64,000 nt of DNA from Sulfurimonas sp. SAG-AH-194-I05 (GTDB lineage Bacteria > Campylobacterota > Campylobacteria > Campylobacterales > Sulfurimonadaceae), in NCBI RefSeq assembly GCF_029215955.1, contig NZ_JAEMVA010000001.1, positions 45,957 through 109,956 of the forward strand. The letters run 5' to 3'. This document shows positions 25,205-35,252 of this stretch, piece after piece (position 1 is the first letter of the stretch; each line of letters opens with the position of its first letter). The notes beneath the pieces are model-generated. The model searched no databases, had not been told where the DNA came from, and saw only the letters and a program-made list of their open reading frames with translations. The position numbers and the translations under genes are program-made.

Positions 25205-25935
25205 TTAAAATTTTAATTACAGGTGCAAGTTCAGGCATTGGTGCTGAACTTGCGCGTCAGTATGCAACAAAAGAAAATTCACTTATCCTCTTAGCTCGTA
25301 GGGAAGACAAACTAAAAACACTTCAAAATGAACTTGCTTCACATGCTACAAAAATTGAAATAGTGGTGGTAGATGTTACAGAATTTGAACTCCTTCAAAG
25401 TAAAATAGATGCTATTGGTTTTATAGATATGGTTATTCTCAATGCAGGTATCTCTTTAGGTCACAGTAGCGATAATACACCTTTTAAAGATTTTAAAAAA
25501 CTTTATGATGTCAATGTTTTAGCAAATCATGCAATTTTAGAAATCTTACTTCCAAAATTTGAAGAACAAAAAAGTGGAAAAATAGTTTTTATATCTTCCT
25601 TAGCTTCACTTTTTTCTATGCCATCCTCTCAAGCCTATAGCTCTTCAAAAAGAGCCTTAAATGCGTATGTAGAAGCGTTGCAATATAAATATTATAAAAA
25701 TACTATAAAAGTGATAAACATTTTACCAGGCTTTATAAAAAGTGAGCTTACAGATAAAAATAATTTTCACATGCCATTTTTGTTAAGTACAGAAAATGGA
25801 GTTAAAAGAATAAAAAAAGCAATAGATAAAAATAAAAAAATGTATGCTTTTCCTCTTAGGTTTTATTTAAGTATTCGGCTATTAAATCTACTTCCAAATT
25901 TTTTAAGAGAAAAGATTGTAAACTCGCTTAATTAA
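25204..25935 (+). CDS. Short-chain dehydrogenase/reductase, probable AUU start
   Basis: The first AUG, GUG or UUG codon (25363) lies after the nucleotide-binding domain, yet the frame upstream encodes IKILITGASSGIGAELA, the SDR Rossmann motif. I therefore start at ATT 25204, overlapping the hom stop; AGGA is seven bases upstream, ideal for that codon. The 243 residues have the NAG motif (LNAGIS), the catalytic Ser in ISSLASL and the YSSSK tetrad. The substrate is unknown; the C-terminal hydrophobic stretch resembles SDRs acting on lipophilic substrates. The next gene is the formate dehydrogenase, 15 bases on. Confidence 0.85.
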   Translation: MKILITGASSGIGAELARQYATKENSLILLARREDKLKTLQNELASHATKIEIVVVDVTEFELLQSKIDAIGFIDMVILNAGISLGHSSDNTPFKDFKKLYDVNVLANHAILEILLPKFEEQKSGKIVFISSLASLFSMPSSQAYSSSKRALNAYVEALQYKYYKNTIKVINILPGFIKSELTDKNNFHMPFLLSTENGVKRIKKAIDKNKKMYAFPLRFYLSIRLLNLLPNFLREKIVNSLN

Positions 25936-25950
25936 ATTTTAGGGATTCTA

Positions 25951-28035
25951 ATGCAAAACATGGAAAATATTGTAACGATCGATAGCGTATGTGCATACTG
26001 TGGTGTTGGTTGTGATATCGCAGCTCATGTAGACGTAAAAGAAAACAAAATTAAAAAGATTTTTGCACACCCTGATGGGGCTACATCGGAGGGGAAACTT
26101 TGTGTCAAAGGAACATACGGATTTGATTTTGTAGATTCTAAAGAAAGAATTCAAAAACCTCGTATTCGTAAAAGTTTCTTAGAAAAAAATCCCCATATTA
26201 AAGAAGAAATTTCAGATACTTTAACTTCACTTGATGGTACTTGGTTTGAAACAAACCTAGATGCGGCTACAACAGCTGGAGCAATGAAACTCAAAGACAT
26301 CCAAGAAAAGTATGGTCGTAAGTCTGTATGTTCGCTAGGGGGAGCTCGAAGCTCTTGTGAAAGTGCGTACTACTTTCAAAAATTTACACGTTTTACATTG
26401 AACTCTCCACATGTAGACAACTGTGCGAGAGTATGCCATTCCCCATCATTAAAGGGCATGCGCCTTACTATTGGAGAGGGTGCTGCGAGTAATCCATTTG
26501 ACGATATTTATAAAACAGAATTTATGATTGTTATGGGGTCAAATACTACAGAAGCGCATCCTATTGTGGGTAACCGCATGATAAAAGCTGCGCAAAATGG
26601 TACGCCAATCGCATGTTTTGATGTACGTGAAATTAAGCTTCATAAATTTTCAAAGTACAAAGCAATTACGCCACATGAATCGAACTTACTTGTTTTAAAT
26701 ATGATAGCGTATACAATTATTACTGAAGAACTTTATGCACCTGATTTTATCGAAAAAAGAACAAAAAACTGGGAACATTTTAAAGAAAACATCCTTAAAG
26801 ACGAAAAAGCAAATCCAGAATTTTTTAGAGATGTTGCAGGGTACGAATATTTAGCAGACATGCTTCCTCAAATCGCTCGCGAGTATGCTACAAAAAAATC
26901 TCTTATACTTTGGGGACTTGGAATTACTGAGCATGTGGATGGTTCGTATGCTGTTATGGCTATTGTTCATCTTGCTCTTATGACTGGAAACATTGGTAAA
27001 GATGGAGCGGGTGTTATGCCTTTACGAGGGCAAACAAATGTTCAAGGTGTGTGCGACATGGGTATGCTTCCTTATTATGCACCTGATTATCAAGCACCAA
27101 GAGAAGTGGGTCTTATGACGCCTCAACTTGTTGATGGTATGCTTGATGGTACGATTCGAGGTGTTTTAAACATTGGTGAAGATTTAACACATATCCATCC
27201 AAATCTTAACAAGCTTATTAAAGCTTTTGAAAACTTAGAACTTATTTTTGTTCAAGAGTTATTTATGACAGATATTGCGCGTCGTGCAGACATCGTTGTA
27301 GGGGTAAAATCCGTATATGAAAAAACAGGTATTTATATAAATGCTATGCGAAAAGTACACCTTTCAACTCCTCTTGTAAAATCTGATTTACCTGATGACT
27401 GGGAAGTTATTAAACTTTTAGATGAAAAAATGGGTGGTGGATATAACTTTAATTCATCTGAAGATATTTGGGAAGATGTAAGAAAAACTGCAACAAACAG
27501 ATTTAAAGGTGCTTCTTATAAAGTTCTTCGTGACAATGAAAAAGCAGGAATTTCATGGCCAATCTTAGAAGATGGAACAGGTACACCAGTTCTTCACAGA
27601 GAAGACTTTAGAACACAAGATGGCATAGGTGCATTTCGATACCATGGTTATAAACTCTCAGGTATGGTAGAAGAAATTTTAAACAAAAAGCTTAAAGGCT
27701 ACCACCTAACAACAGGTCGTGCCATGGCACACTACAATAACTCTGCGCAAACAAAATATACAGAAAAATTAATGAAGCGTTATACAGAAGATATTTTACT
27801 TGTAAACACAGGTGACGCAGCAGACTTTACTACTGAAAAAGTTATTTTAAAAACACAGTATGGTGAAACAAATCCATTACGAGTAAAGTTTACAGATAAG
27901 GTTCTTCCAAAAACACTCTACACAACATTTCATCATGCAAATTCAAAGCTAAATCACATCTTTGGCGATAAAAGCGATGAACTGATTATGACAGCTGCCT
28001 TTAAATCCCTTCAAGTTGAGATTGTGAGTGCATAA
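25951..28035 (+). CDS. Molybdopterin formate dehydrogenase-like alpha subunit, cysteine type
   Basis: The 694-residue enzyme belongs to the DMSO-reductase superfamily and most resembles FdhF. C14, C17, C21 and C51 bind the [4Fe-4S] cluster. The metal ligand is Cys162, followed by His163 (CARVCHSPS), where E. coli FdhF has selenocysteine. The Arg region GVMPLRGQTNVQG matches FdhF, and a C-terminal cofactor-binding domain follows. No beta or gamma subunit gene is adjacent and there is no Tat signal, so it is probably cytoplasmic with unlinked partners. A related oxidoreductase function cannot be excluded. Confidence 0.85.
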   Translation: MQNMENIVTIDSVCAYCGVGCDIAAHVDVKENKIKKIFAHPDGATSEGKLCVKGTYGFDFVDSKERIQKPRIRKSFLEKNPHIKEEISDTLTSLDGTWFETNLDAATTAGAMKLKDIQEKYGRKSVCSLGGARSSCESAYYFQKFTRFTLNSPHVDNCARVCHSPSLKGMRLTIGEGAASNPFDDIYKTEFMIVMGSNTTEAHPIVGNRMIKAAQNGTPIACFDVREIKLHKFSKYKAITPHESNLLVLNMIAYTIITEELYAPDFIEKRTKNWEHFKENILKDEKANPEFFRDVAGYEYLADMLPQIAREYATKKSLILWGLGITEHVDGSYAVMAIVHLALMTGNIGKDGAGVMPLRGQTNVQGVCDMGMLPYYAPDYQAPREVGLMTPQLVDGMLDGTIRGVLNIGEDLTHIHPNLNKLIKAFENLELIFVQELFMTDIARRADIVVGVKSVYEKTGIYINAMRKVHLSTPLVKSDLPDDWEVIKLLDEKMGGGYNFNSSEDIWEDVRKTATNRFKGASYKVLRDNEKAGISWPILEDGTGTPVLHREDFRTQDGIGAFRYHGYKLSGMVEEILNKKLKGYHLTTGRAMAHYNNSAQTKYTEKLMKRYTEDILLVNTGDAADFTTEKVILKTQYGETNPLRVKFTDKVLPKTLYTTFHHANSKLNHIFGDKSDELIMTAAFKSLQVEIVSA

Positions 28036-28038
28036 ACT

Positions 28039-28368
28039 GTGAGTAGAGCCAAAGGAAACCTTGCAGAAGATAAGGCATGTGTTTTTCTTTATGATAAAGG
28101 CTTTACAATTTTAGAGCGAAATTTCTATTCTCGTTTTGGTGAGATAGACGTTATCGTTACTAAAGATGAAGTTCTCCACTTCATCGAAGTGAAAAGTGGG
28201 CTTGATTATGAGTCTGCTATACTTAATATTACTCCAAGTAAACTCCGTAAATTTATAAGAACTGTACACGTGTATATGAAAAAAAATAAACTTGATGTTT
28301 CTTTTATGATTGATGCCGTGATTATTACACCCAAAGGTATTTGGCATGTGGATAATATAACCCTTTAA
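28039..28368 (+). CDS. YraN/UPF0102 family protein
   Basis: The 109-residue protein starts with GTG 3 bases after the preceding stop. It has the YraN signature: KGNLAEDKACVFLYDKGFTILERNF, then FGEIDVIVTKDEVLHFIEVK, the PD-(D/E)XK-like core with Asp, Glu and Lys. The family is predicted to be a nuclease of the Holliday-junction resolvase fold, but its role is not established. Coupling to the formate dehydrogenase gene is probably only transcriptional. Confidence 0.9.
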   Translation: MSRAKGNLAEDKACVFLYDKGFTILERNFYSRFGEIDVIVTKDEVLHFIEVKSGLDYESAILNITPSKLRKFIRTVHVYMKKNKLDVSFMIDAVIITPKGIWHVDNITL

Positions 28369-28376
28369 ATTTTTAA

Positions 28377-28385
28377 TGCTATAAT
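28377..28385 (+). promoter_or_regulatory. Extended -10 promoter of the aldehyde dehydrogenase gene
   Basis: TGC-TATAAT, with the same 16-base context (TTAATGCTATAATTAC) as the RDD promoter at 10 kb. The predicted start is near 28392, about 35 bases before the chosen ATG. Confidence 0.55.
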
Positions 28386-28426
28386 TACAAAAATAATGAA
28401 GACTTTTTATGAGAAGGAATCCCAAC

Positions 28427-29842
28427 ATGCAAGCAAAAATATTTTTTGGCTCAACACAAGCTACAAAAGAAAATTTAAGTGAAAGAAAAAGTCCTTATGA
28501 TGGGAAAGTGGTTTCGACTGCACCTATTTGTGATGCACAAGACACGAAAAAAGCTTTAAATATTGCACTGAGTGCTACAAAAACTGCGAAGGCTTCAACA
28601 CTTGCACAAAGATGTTCTTGGCTCTTAGATGTGGCACAAAAACTTCGAGAAAACAAAGAAGACATAGCGCAAACTATGACGGATGAAGTAGGTAAGCCTA
28701 TTACATTTTCACGTATTGAAGTTGAGCGTTGTATAGAAACTGTTACTTTATCGGCTGAGACTATGCGGACAATGCACGGAGAGACGATTAACACAGACGC
28801 AATGGCGAGTGGAAAAAAAACATTAGCGTATTTTACTCGTGTTCCTGTTGGAGTTGTTGCGTGTATTACACCGTTTAATTTTCCTCTTAACCTTGTTGCT
28901 CATAAACTTGCACCTGCTTTGGTTGCTGGAAATACTGTTGTTTTAAAGCCTACTCCTGAAGCACCTTTAACAGCATACAAGTTTGTAAAACTTTTTGTTG
29001 AGAGTGCGTTTGCTGTTAAAGACGCAGTAAGTCTTGTTTATGGTGACGTTGAAGTTGGTAGTACACTTGTGAGTTCTGACATTCCACGGGTTATAAGCTT
29101 TACGGGTTCCGTTCCTGTTGGAAATATCATCACAAAATCTGCTGGAATTAAAAAAATAGGGCTTGAACTAGGGGGGAATGCTGCGACATACATAGATACT
29201 TCGGCAGACCTAGAATTAGCAGCAACGCGTTGTGCTTTAGGTGCTTTTGTAAACTCTGGTCAGGTGTGTATTTCACTTCAAAGAATCTATGTAAATGAAA
29301 AAGTTTATGATTCATTTGCACAAAAAATGGCGCAAGAGACAAAAAAATTAGTAGTAGGTTCTCCTTATGAAGATGCTACTTTTATGGGCCCACTTATAGA
29401 TGATGCATCAGCGATAAGGGCTATGAAATGGGTTGAATTAGCTATAGAAGAAGGCGCAACAGCACTTTTACCTCCAAAACGTGATGGAAGAATGTTCCAT
29501 CCATGTGTTATGACAGATGTGCGTGACGATATGGCGATTGTTTGTGAAGAGGTTTTTGCACCTATTGTATCACTTGTAAAAGTAAAAGACTTTGATGATG
29601 CGCTTCCTCGTATGAATAACTCACCTTATGGACTCCAATTTTCAGTATTTACAAATGACTTAAAAGTGACACAAAGAGCCATAGAAGAGCTAGATGCTGG
29701 TGGCATAGTTATAAATGACATGCCAACATTACGTTTTGACATTCAACCGTATGGTGGTATAAAACTAAGTGGAGTAGGAAGAGAGGGTCCTCGTTTTGCA
29801 ATAGAAGAGATGACAGAAATAAAGTCCGTAGTCATTTGTTAA
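28427..29842 (+). CDS. NAD(P)-dependent aldehyde dehydrogenase family protein
   Basis: AAGGA lies 8 bases before ATG 28427, so I prefer it to the ATG at 28409. The 471-residue protein has the ALDH order: PFNFPLNLVAHKLAPALVAGNTVVLKP for the cofactor, FTGSVPVG, catalytic Glu in LELGGNAA, catalytic Cys in NSGQVCISLQR, and EEVFAPIVSL near the end. It oxidises an aldehyde to an acid; the substrate (lactaldehyde, succinate semialdehyde, glyceraldehyde-3-phosphate) is not evident. The DUF523 gene starts right after the stop. Confidence 0.92.
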   Translation: MQAKIFFGSTQATKENLSERKSPYDGKVVSTAPICDAQDTKKALNIALSATKTAKASTLAQRCSWLLDVAQKLRENKEDIAQTMTDEVGKPITFSRIEVERCIETVTLSAETMRTMHGETINTDAMASGKKTLAYFTRVPVGVVACITPFNFPLNLVAHKLAPALVAGNTVVLKPTPEAPLTAYKFVKLFVESAFAVKDAVSLVYGDVEVGSTLVSSDIPRVISFTGSVPVGNIITKSAGIKKIGLELGGNAATYIDTSADLELAATRCALGAFVNSGQVCISLQRIYVNEKVYDSFAQKMAQETKKLVVGSPYEDATFMGPLIDDASAIRAMKWVELAIEEGATALLPPKRDGRMFHPCVMTDVRDDMAIVCEEVFAPIVSLVKVKDFDDALPRMNNSPYGLQFSVFTNDLKVTQRAIEELDAGGIVINDMPTLRFDIQPYGGIKLSGVGREGPRFAIEEMTEIKSVVIC

Positions 29843-30322
29843 ATGGCTAAAAAAAAGGCAATAATTTCTGCATGTTTACTTGGAGAATATTGTCGTTATG
29901 ATGGTAAAACAAAGCAAGTAAATGAAGTGATAGAAGCTTTTAAAGACTATGAAATTATTCCTTTTTGTCCAGAAGCTCCACTTTTTGGAACACCAAGAGA
30001 GCGAATACGTGTTGTTTTACTTGATGGTGAACATAGAATCATCACAGATGTAACAAATAAAGACGTTACAGAAATGTTAGAAAAAGAAATTATACGTTTT
30101 ATAAAAAAAAATCCACATGCTGATGCCATTGTTTTAAAGTCTAAAAGCCCAAGTTGTGGTATAGCAACAACTTCGATTGTAGATGCAGATAAAAATTTTC
30201 TTAGACTAGGAAATGGGATAGCTACAAACATCTTTTTTCAAAAATATAATGAAAATATAATTTTTGATGAACACTCTTTTAAAGAAAACAAAAATTTATG
30301 TCCTATTACTTATTATAAATAA
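29843..30322 (+). CDS. DUF523 family protein
   Basis: The 159-residue protein has the family pattern: an N-terminal ISACLLGEYCRYDG with two cysteines, IIPFCPEAPLFGTPR, and KSKSPSCG near residue 108. The conserved cysteines suggest metal or cluster binding, but the role is unknown. The ATG directly follows the aldehyde dehydrogenase stop, so the two are co-transcribed. Its 3' end overlaps convergent fapA by 17 bases. Confidence 0.85.
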   Translation: MAKKKAIISACLLGEYCRYDGKTKQVNEVIEAFKDYEIIPFCPEAPLFGTPRERIRVVLLDGEHRIITDVTNKDVTEMLEKEIIRFIKKNPHADAIVLKSKSPSCGIATTSIVDADKNFLRLGNGIATNIFFQKYNENIIFDEHSFKENKNLCPITYYK

Positions 30323-32108
30323 CTTTTTCTCCCTCACCATTTAAAATGAGTGAAATTTCTTCGTATGTTCCTTCTGGTGATTGTTTTATCTTTTCTTGTG
30401 TTTGTGGATCGATGAAAATCACTTGTGTATTGCCATCGTACGAACTTTTAAGTATTACTTTTGCATGAAGATCTTGGTTATATAAGGTAGAGAGTTCATT
30501 ATTTAATGCTTCTATTTTTGAAGTTTTTTCATCAACTTCAGCTTTTTTTATTTTTAAAGATTCAGATTCTTTTTTATATAAATGTAATCGAACCATATCT
30601 TGTTTTACAGGTTTTTTACCCATTTTTTTCGCTTGTACTATTCTTAGTTGTACTGTTTTTATTCTATCGATCTGTGAAGCATGTTCTTTAAATTTATTTT
30701 CGAGATTCGTAGTTTCAAGAGTGATATATTTGTTTTCTTTGGCTATTTGTTCTTTGATATTTTGAATTTTTACATGATAAGCTTCTATAGAATTTGGATC
30801 AATAATAAGCTTATTATCCCAGCCTAAAATAGTTTTTATTTCTATTTTTTGTGAGGCAATAATTGTAGAGTTTGAAATAAGTTCATCAATCACTACAATA
30901 GGTGCAATAGCCGTGCCTCCAAGCATTTGCTTTATATATATTTTTTCATGTGCGGTGACTTTACCACTCTCTAAAACATCAATATTCGCTTCCGTTGCAA
31001 CTAAGTCACCACGATGGAGTTTAATATTTGCTGTGTTTTTAACATTCATTTTAGAATTTCTATGTGTTTGTGCATCAATGTTTAACTCTTCAGTCGATAT
31101 TTGCACATTTGCCGCTATTGAACCATCTACATTAAGTTCTTTTACGTCTATATTTACCCCACTTCCAATAGCATCTTCACTATGGCTTTTAGAATGCCCT
31201 ATATGTACTGAGATGTCTGTATCTTGTTCTCCTGCGTTAATATTTGCAGTTGATTTAAAGTTAGCACCTTCAAGTTTGAGTTGTTTAGATATAAAATATT
31301 CTCCATCTTTACAAACCACGTAGCCAGTATCGTTTGCATAATACTCTATAGCGTCTTCTCCCATTTCTTCTCTAATAGTTTCATTTATTACAGGACGTTT
31401 ATCTTTTGTGAGTGGGTCTCGTGTAAGAAGAAATTTTCCATTACAAGACCTTCCATTTTTTCCAGCTTTGGGTTTAATGTATTTAAATATAAGTTCACCG
31501 ATTTCTACTCCGGAGATAATACTACTTGATTCAAGTGCCTTTTTTTCATATATTTTTTCAATATGCGCATCTATTGGTGGTGTTTGAACAACTCCTGCAG
31601 CAACAGTAAACTTGATCTCTTTTTCTATCTTTTTATCTTTTGGAACCATTTGTAAAAGTTTTTTTAATTGCTTATCGAGATTTTGCTCAAAAAGTCCAAT
31701 AAGTAAACCTGCTCGTAATTTTTTGTCCCAAATGTGTTGTTTAAGTGTTTTTGGTAAACTTGTTTTATTTACAAAAACACTTCCTTCTTTTATGGTAATA
31801 ACAGCTTTTGTTTTAAGTTTATTTGCGGCGATGGAAAGTTTTATTGGTGGACTCTTGCTCGCTAATGGGATAATTTGTATTTCGTATTCTTGAATAATTG
31901 TTGTAGAAGAGTCTTTAATGTCTTGCGTTGTAATGTCATCAAAATCATTTATAATTTGATATTCATCTTCTTTTGGTCTTTTAATAAGTGTTTCAAATGA
32001 AAGAAGCATATAGTCAAGCATTTTAATATCTATTTTTCTGTCTTTTGAAAACTCAAGTAAAGCTCTTGGAATAGAATTAGCAGTACGTATGACGGGAGTA
32101 AATTTCAT
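30306..32108 (-). CDS. FapA (DUF342) family polymer-forming protein
   Basis: The 600-residue protein matches the flagellar-assembly protein A (DUF342) family: an N-terminal alpha/beta region, a central right-handed beta-helix rich in INAG, VNI and ANI repeats (about 280-430, e.g. DGSIAANVQISTEELNIDAQT), and a C-terminal coiled coil (about 440-560). No signal peptide is seen, so it is cytoplasmic. The family has been tied to flagellar assembly and cell-envelope organisation, but no flagellar gene is adjacent. AGGTG precedes the ATG. It is divergent from alaS. Confidence 0.85.
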   Translation of the reverse strand: MKFTPVIRTANSIPRALLEFSKDRKIDIKMLDYMLLSFETLIKRPKEDEYQIINDFDDITTQDIKDSSTTIIQEYEIQIIPLASKSPPIKLSIAANKLKTKAVITIKEGSVFVNKTSLPKTLKQHIWDKKLRAGLLIGLFEQNLDKQLKKLLQMVPKDKKIEKEIKFTVAAGVVQTPPIDAHIEKIYEKKALESSSIISGVEIGELIFKYIKPKAGKNGRSCNGKFLLTRDPLTKDKRPVINETIREEMGEDAIEYYANDTGYVVCKDGEYFISKQLKLEGANFKSTANINAGEQDTDISVHIGHSKSHSEDAIGSGVNIDVKELNVDGSIAANVQISTEELNIDAQTHRNSKMNVKNTANIKLHRGDLVATEANIDVLESGKVTAHEKIYIKQMLGGTAIAPIVVIDELISNSTIIASQKIEIKTILGWDNKLIIDPNSIEAYHVKIQNIKEQIAKENKYITLETTNLENKFKEHASQIDRIKTVQLRIVQAKKMGKKPVKQDMVRLHLYKKESESLKIKKAEVDEKTSKIEALNNELSTLYNQDLHAKVILKSSYDGNTQVIFIDPQTQEKIKQSPEGTYEEISLILNGEGEKVIYNK

Positions 32109-32182
32109 TTATTGCACCTAAACATATAAAAGTATATAGTGAGTATAATAGCGAAATAAATATAAAATAAGTTCATTTTAGT

Positions 32183-32188
32183 TATAAT
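32183..32188 (+). promoter_or_regulatory. -10 box of alaS
   Basis: TATAAT 29 bases before the alaS ATG in the divergent gap with fapA, predicting a leader of only about 20 bases, too short for a T-box or attenuator. Confidence 0.6.
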
Positions 32189-32216
32189 CGCGTAATTTTA
32201 CATAAGAGAAAAGCAA

Positions 32217-34769
32217 ATGAATATCAGAGAAGAGTACTTAAAATTTTTTGAGTCAAAAAACCATACCAGAGTTGCATCAGCGCCACTTATCCCAGATGAT
32301 GCATCCTTACTTTTTAACAACGCTGGAATGGTTCCTTTTAAATCTATTTTTACAGGTGAGATCCCAACACCTCAAAACCCAAGAGTAACCTCGTGCCAAA
32401 CGTGCCTTCGAGCTGGTGGAAAACATAACGACCTTGAAAATGTTGGACATACTGCACGTCATCATACATTTTTTGAGATGCTTGGTAACTTTAGTTTTGG
32501 TGATTACTTTAAAGAAGAAGTTATCGACTACTCATGGGAGTTTTTAACTGAGGTTATTAAACTTGATGTAGACAAGCTATGGGTAACGATTCATGAAAGT
32601 GATGATGAGGCTGAAAAACTTTGGCAAAAACATGTACCGCTCAATAGAATCTTACGTCTTGGCGATGCAGATAACTTCTGGACAATGGGTGACACTGGAC
32701 CATGTGGACCATGTTCTGAGATTTTTTATGACCAAGGTGAAGAGAACTTTTCAGGTAAAGAAGATTATCTTGGTGGTGAGGGCGATAGATTTTTAGAAAT
32801 TTGGAATCTTGTTTTTATGCAGTATGAGGTAAAAGAAAAAGGTGCAGAGAGACTGCCTTTAGCAAAACCTTCCATTGACACTGGTATGGGGCTTGAACGT
32901 GTTGTGGCTATTAAAGAAGGGCATCTTTCAAACTATGGTTCTTCTCTTTTTATGCCAATTATTAATGATGTTGAAAAACTTATTGGTAAAGAGTACGCGT
33001 ATGCAACAGGTGCTTCTTACCGTGTTATCGCTGACCATGTTCGAACAGCTTTATTTCTTTTAGCGCAGGGCACAAACTTCTCAAATGAAGGGCGTGGTTA
33101 TGTTCTGAGACGCATTTTACGTCGTGCTGTGAGACATGGTTATTTACTTGGTTTTCGTGAGCCTTTTATATTTAAACTTCTTCCTACTGTTGTAAAAATA
33201 ATGGGCGAAGAATACGACTACTTAATAACAAAAGAAAAGGCTGTAACAGAGCAAATTCAACTTGAAGAAGCACGTTTTTTTAAGACGATAGAATCAGGAA
33301 TAGCGCTTTTTGATGCAGAACTTAAAAATACAAAAGATATTTTTTCAGGTGAAGTAGCATTTAAACTTTACGATACGTTTGGTTTTCCACTTGACCTCAC
33401 TGAGGATATGTTAAAAAGTCATAATCTGAAACTAGATTCTGAGAAATTTAAAGCACTTATGTTAGAGCAACGTACACGTGCTAAAGCTGCTTGGAAAGGG
33501 AGTGGAGACGCTGCTGTTCATGGCGATTTTAAAGAGTTACTAGAAAAATTCGGTGAAAATACCTTTGTTGGGTATGACTTTACAGAACATTCAGGCGAAG
33601 TACAAGCGCTTTTAGATGAAGACTTTAAGTCTGTAAAAAGCTTAGCATGTGGAAAAAAAGGTTGGGTACTTCTAGATACTACTCCTTTTTATGCACAAAG
33701 TGGTGGACAAGCGGGAGATACTGGAGTTTTAGAAGGTTTTGCAAAAGTTCTTGATACGAAGAAGTTTTTTGGGCTGAATCTCTCTGAAATCAAAGTTACA
33801 AAAGACCTACCATGTGGAAATATTGTAGATGGGCATGTGGATATCGCAAGAAATGAAATTATCAAGCACCATTCAGCTACGCATTTACTTCATGCGATTC
33901 TTTATGATGTTTTAGGTGACCATATTGCACAAGCTGGTTCTTTGTGTGATGCAGAGCGATTACGTTTTGACTTTTCGCATCCTAAGGCAATTACAGTAGA
34001 AGAATTAACTGAAATAGAACAACGTGTAAATACAGAAGTTTTACGCGCTATTCCTGCAAAAACAGAAGTAATGGGCATTGAAGATGCTAAGAATTCTGGA
34101 GCGAAGGCGCAGTTTGGTGAAAAGTATGGTGATGAGGTTCGTGTTGTACGTTTTGATACTGCTTCAGTTGAATTTTGTGGTGGTGTACATGTGGAAAATA
34201 CGGCAAATATTGGTTCATTTATCATTACAAAAGAGAGTGGTGTAAGTGCAGGAGTGCGACGTATAGAAGCTGTTTGTGGTTTGTCTGCTTATAAGTACTT
34301 TAGTGAGCAAAGAACACTCGTTCATGATATTCAAAAAGAAGTGAAAAACCTTGATGCTCTTGCTGGTGTGAATCGTATGAAAACAACGATAACAGACTTA
34401 AAAGAAGAACTTAAAGAAGCTCAAAATTCTGCTAAAGTTGAAGTTTCTGTAAATGAAATAAACGGTGTTGCAGTTGTAATCGAAGAGTATCCATCTGGTG
34501 ATATTAAAGAAAAGATAGACGAACTAAAGAATCAAAATGAAAAACTTTGTGCAATGCTTTTTCAAGTAAAAGGGGACAAAGTTCTCATAGCATGTGGTGT
34601 GTCAAACGCAAATGCTAAAGCTGGTGACTGGATTAAAAAAATCGCACCTCTCTTAGGTGGCGGTGGTGGTGGTCGTCCAGACTTTGCACAAGCTGGTGGT
34701 AAAGACATTACAAAAATAGCTGAGGCTAAAGAGGCTTCACTTACATATATTACGGAGGTAATTTCATAA
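32217..34769 (+). CDS. alaS: Alanine--tRNA ligase
   Basis: AlaS charges tRNA-Ala. The 850-residue protein has all domains: class II catalytic core (motif 1 around [10 protein letters not shown], motif 2 [27 protein letters not shown], motif 3 [17 protein letters not shown]), the tRNA-binding helical part, the editing domain with the zinc ligands HHSATHLLH and CGGVHV, and a C-terminal oligomerisation/C-Ala domain ending with [15 protein letters not shown]. It contains four close copies of the dispersed CATGTGGA motif. The next gene starts at the last base of its stop. Confidence 0.98.
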   Translation: MNIREEYLKFFESKNHTRVASAPLIPDDASLLFNNAGMVPFKSIFTGEIPTPQNPRVTSCQTCLRAGGKHNDLENVGHTARHHTFFEMLGNFSFGDYFKEEVIDYSWEFLTEVIKLDVDKLWVTIHESDDEAEKLWQKHVPLNRILRLGDADNFWTMGDTGPCGPCSEIFYDQGEENFSGKEDYLGGEGDRFLEIWNLVFMQYEVKEKGAERLPLAKPSIDTGMGLERVVAIKEGHLSNYGSSLFMPIINDVEKLIGKEYAYATGASYRVIADHVRTALFLLAQGTNFSNEGRGYVLRRILRRAVRHGYLLGFREPFIFKLLPTVVKIMGEEYDYLITKEKAVTEQIQLEEARFFKTIESGIALFDAELKNTKDIFSGEVAFKLYDTFGFPLDLTEDMLKSHNLKLDSEKFKALMLEQRTRAKAAWKGSGDAAVHGDFKELLEKFGENTFVGYDFTEHSGEVQALLDEDFKSVKSLACGKKGWVLLDTTPFYAQSGGQAGDTGVLEGFAKVLDTKKFFGLNLSEIKVTKDLPCGNIVDGHVDIARNEIIKHHSATHLLHAILYDVLGDHIAQAGSLCDAERLRFDFSHPKAITVEELTEIEQRVNTEVLRAIPAKTEVMGIEDAKNSGAKAQFGEKYGDEVRVVRFDTASVEFCGGVHVENTANIGSFIITKESGVSAGVRRIEAVCGLSAYKYFSEQRTLVHDIQKEVKNLDALAGVNRMKTTITDLKEELKEAQNSAKVEVSVNEINGVAVVIEEYPSGDIKEKIDELKNQNEKLCAMLFQVKGDKVLIACGVSNANAKAGDWIKKIAPLLGGGGGGRPDFAQAGGKDITKIAEAKEASLTYITEVIS

Positions 34770-35251
34770 TGGCTGAATTATTTGCAGAGTACAAAACACT
34801 CATAGTTTTTTTACACGTTATGAGTGCGGTTGTTTGGGTTGGTGGAATGATTGCTATGCGTTATGCAGCACATCCATCTTTTATGGAAATAGAGTCAGGT
34901 AAAGAGAAGTTAGAGCGAGTTACACATGCGCTCAAACGTCTTTTTACTATAGTATTTCCTTTCACTATCATTCTTGTAGCAACTGCAGTTGTTATGCTTA
35001 TAGGGTATGATTTAAAAAGTACAGAGTATGCACAGTATGGGTATATAAAAGAGGGTATTTGGTCTGTTATGTTTGTAAACTTCATAGTAATGATTTCACG
35101 AAGAAACAGAGCCGCAAAACTTTTAGTAGAAGGAGATGTAGCCGGTGCTAAGTTTTCAATGGCATTAGTTGGAAAATATATGATTCCTGTAAATATAGCT
35201 CTTGGAGTTATAGCAATATTTTTAGGCTCTTCTCTTTCTTCAGTACTTTAA
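34769..35251 (+). CDS. Four-helix membrane protein, CopD/HemJ-like
   Basis: The 160-residue protein has four hydrophobic segments (LIVFLHVMSAVVWVGGMIA, LFTIVFPFTIILVATAVVMLI, GIWSVMFVNFIVMI, MIPVNIALGVIAIFLG). The first helix has the His-x-x-x-x-x-W-x-G-G pattern (FLHVMSAVVWVGG) found in CopD/HemJ-type haem- or copper-linked membrane proteins. No substrate is clear. It overlaps the end of alaS by one base and is followed 1 base later by maf, so it belongs to that operon. Confidence 0.65.
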   Translation: MAELFAEYKTLIVFLHVMSAVVWVGGMIAMRYAAHPSFMEIESGKEKLERVTHALKRLFTIVFPFTIILVATAVVMLIGYDLKSTEYAQYGYIKEGIWSVMFVNFIVMISRRNRAAKLLVEGDVAGAKFSMALVGKYMIPVNIALGVIAIFLGSSLSSVL

Positions 35252-35252
35252 A

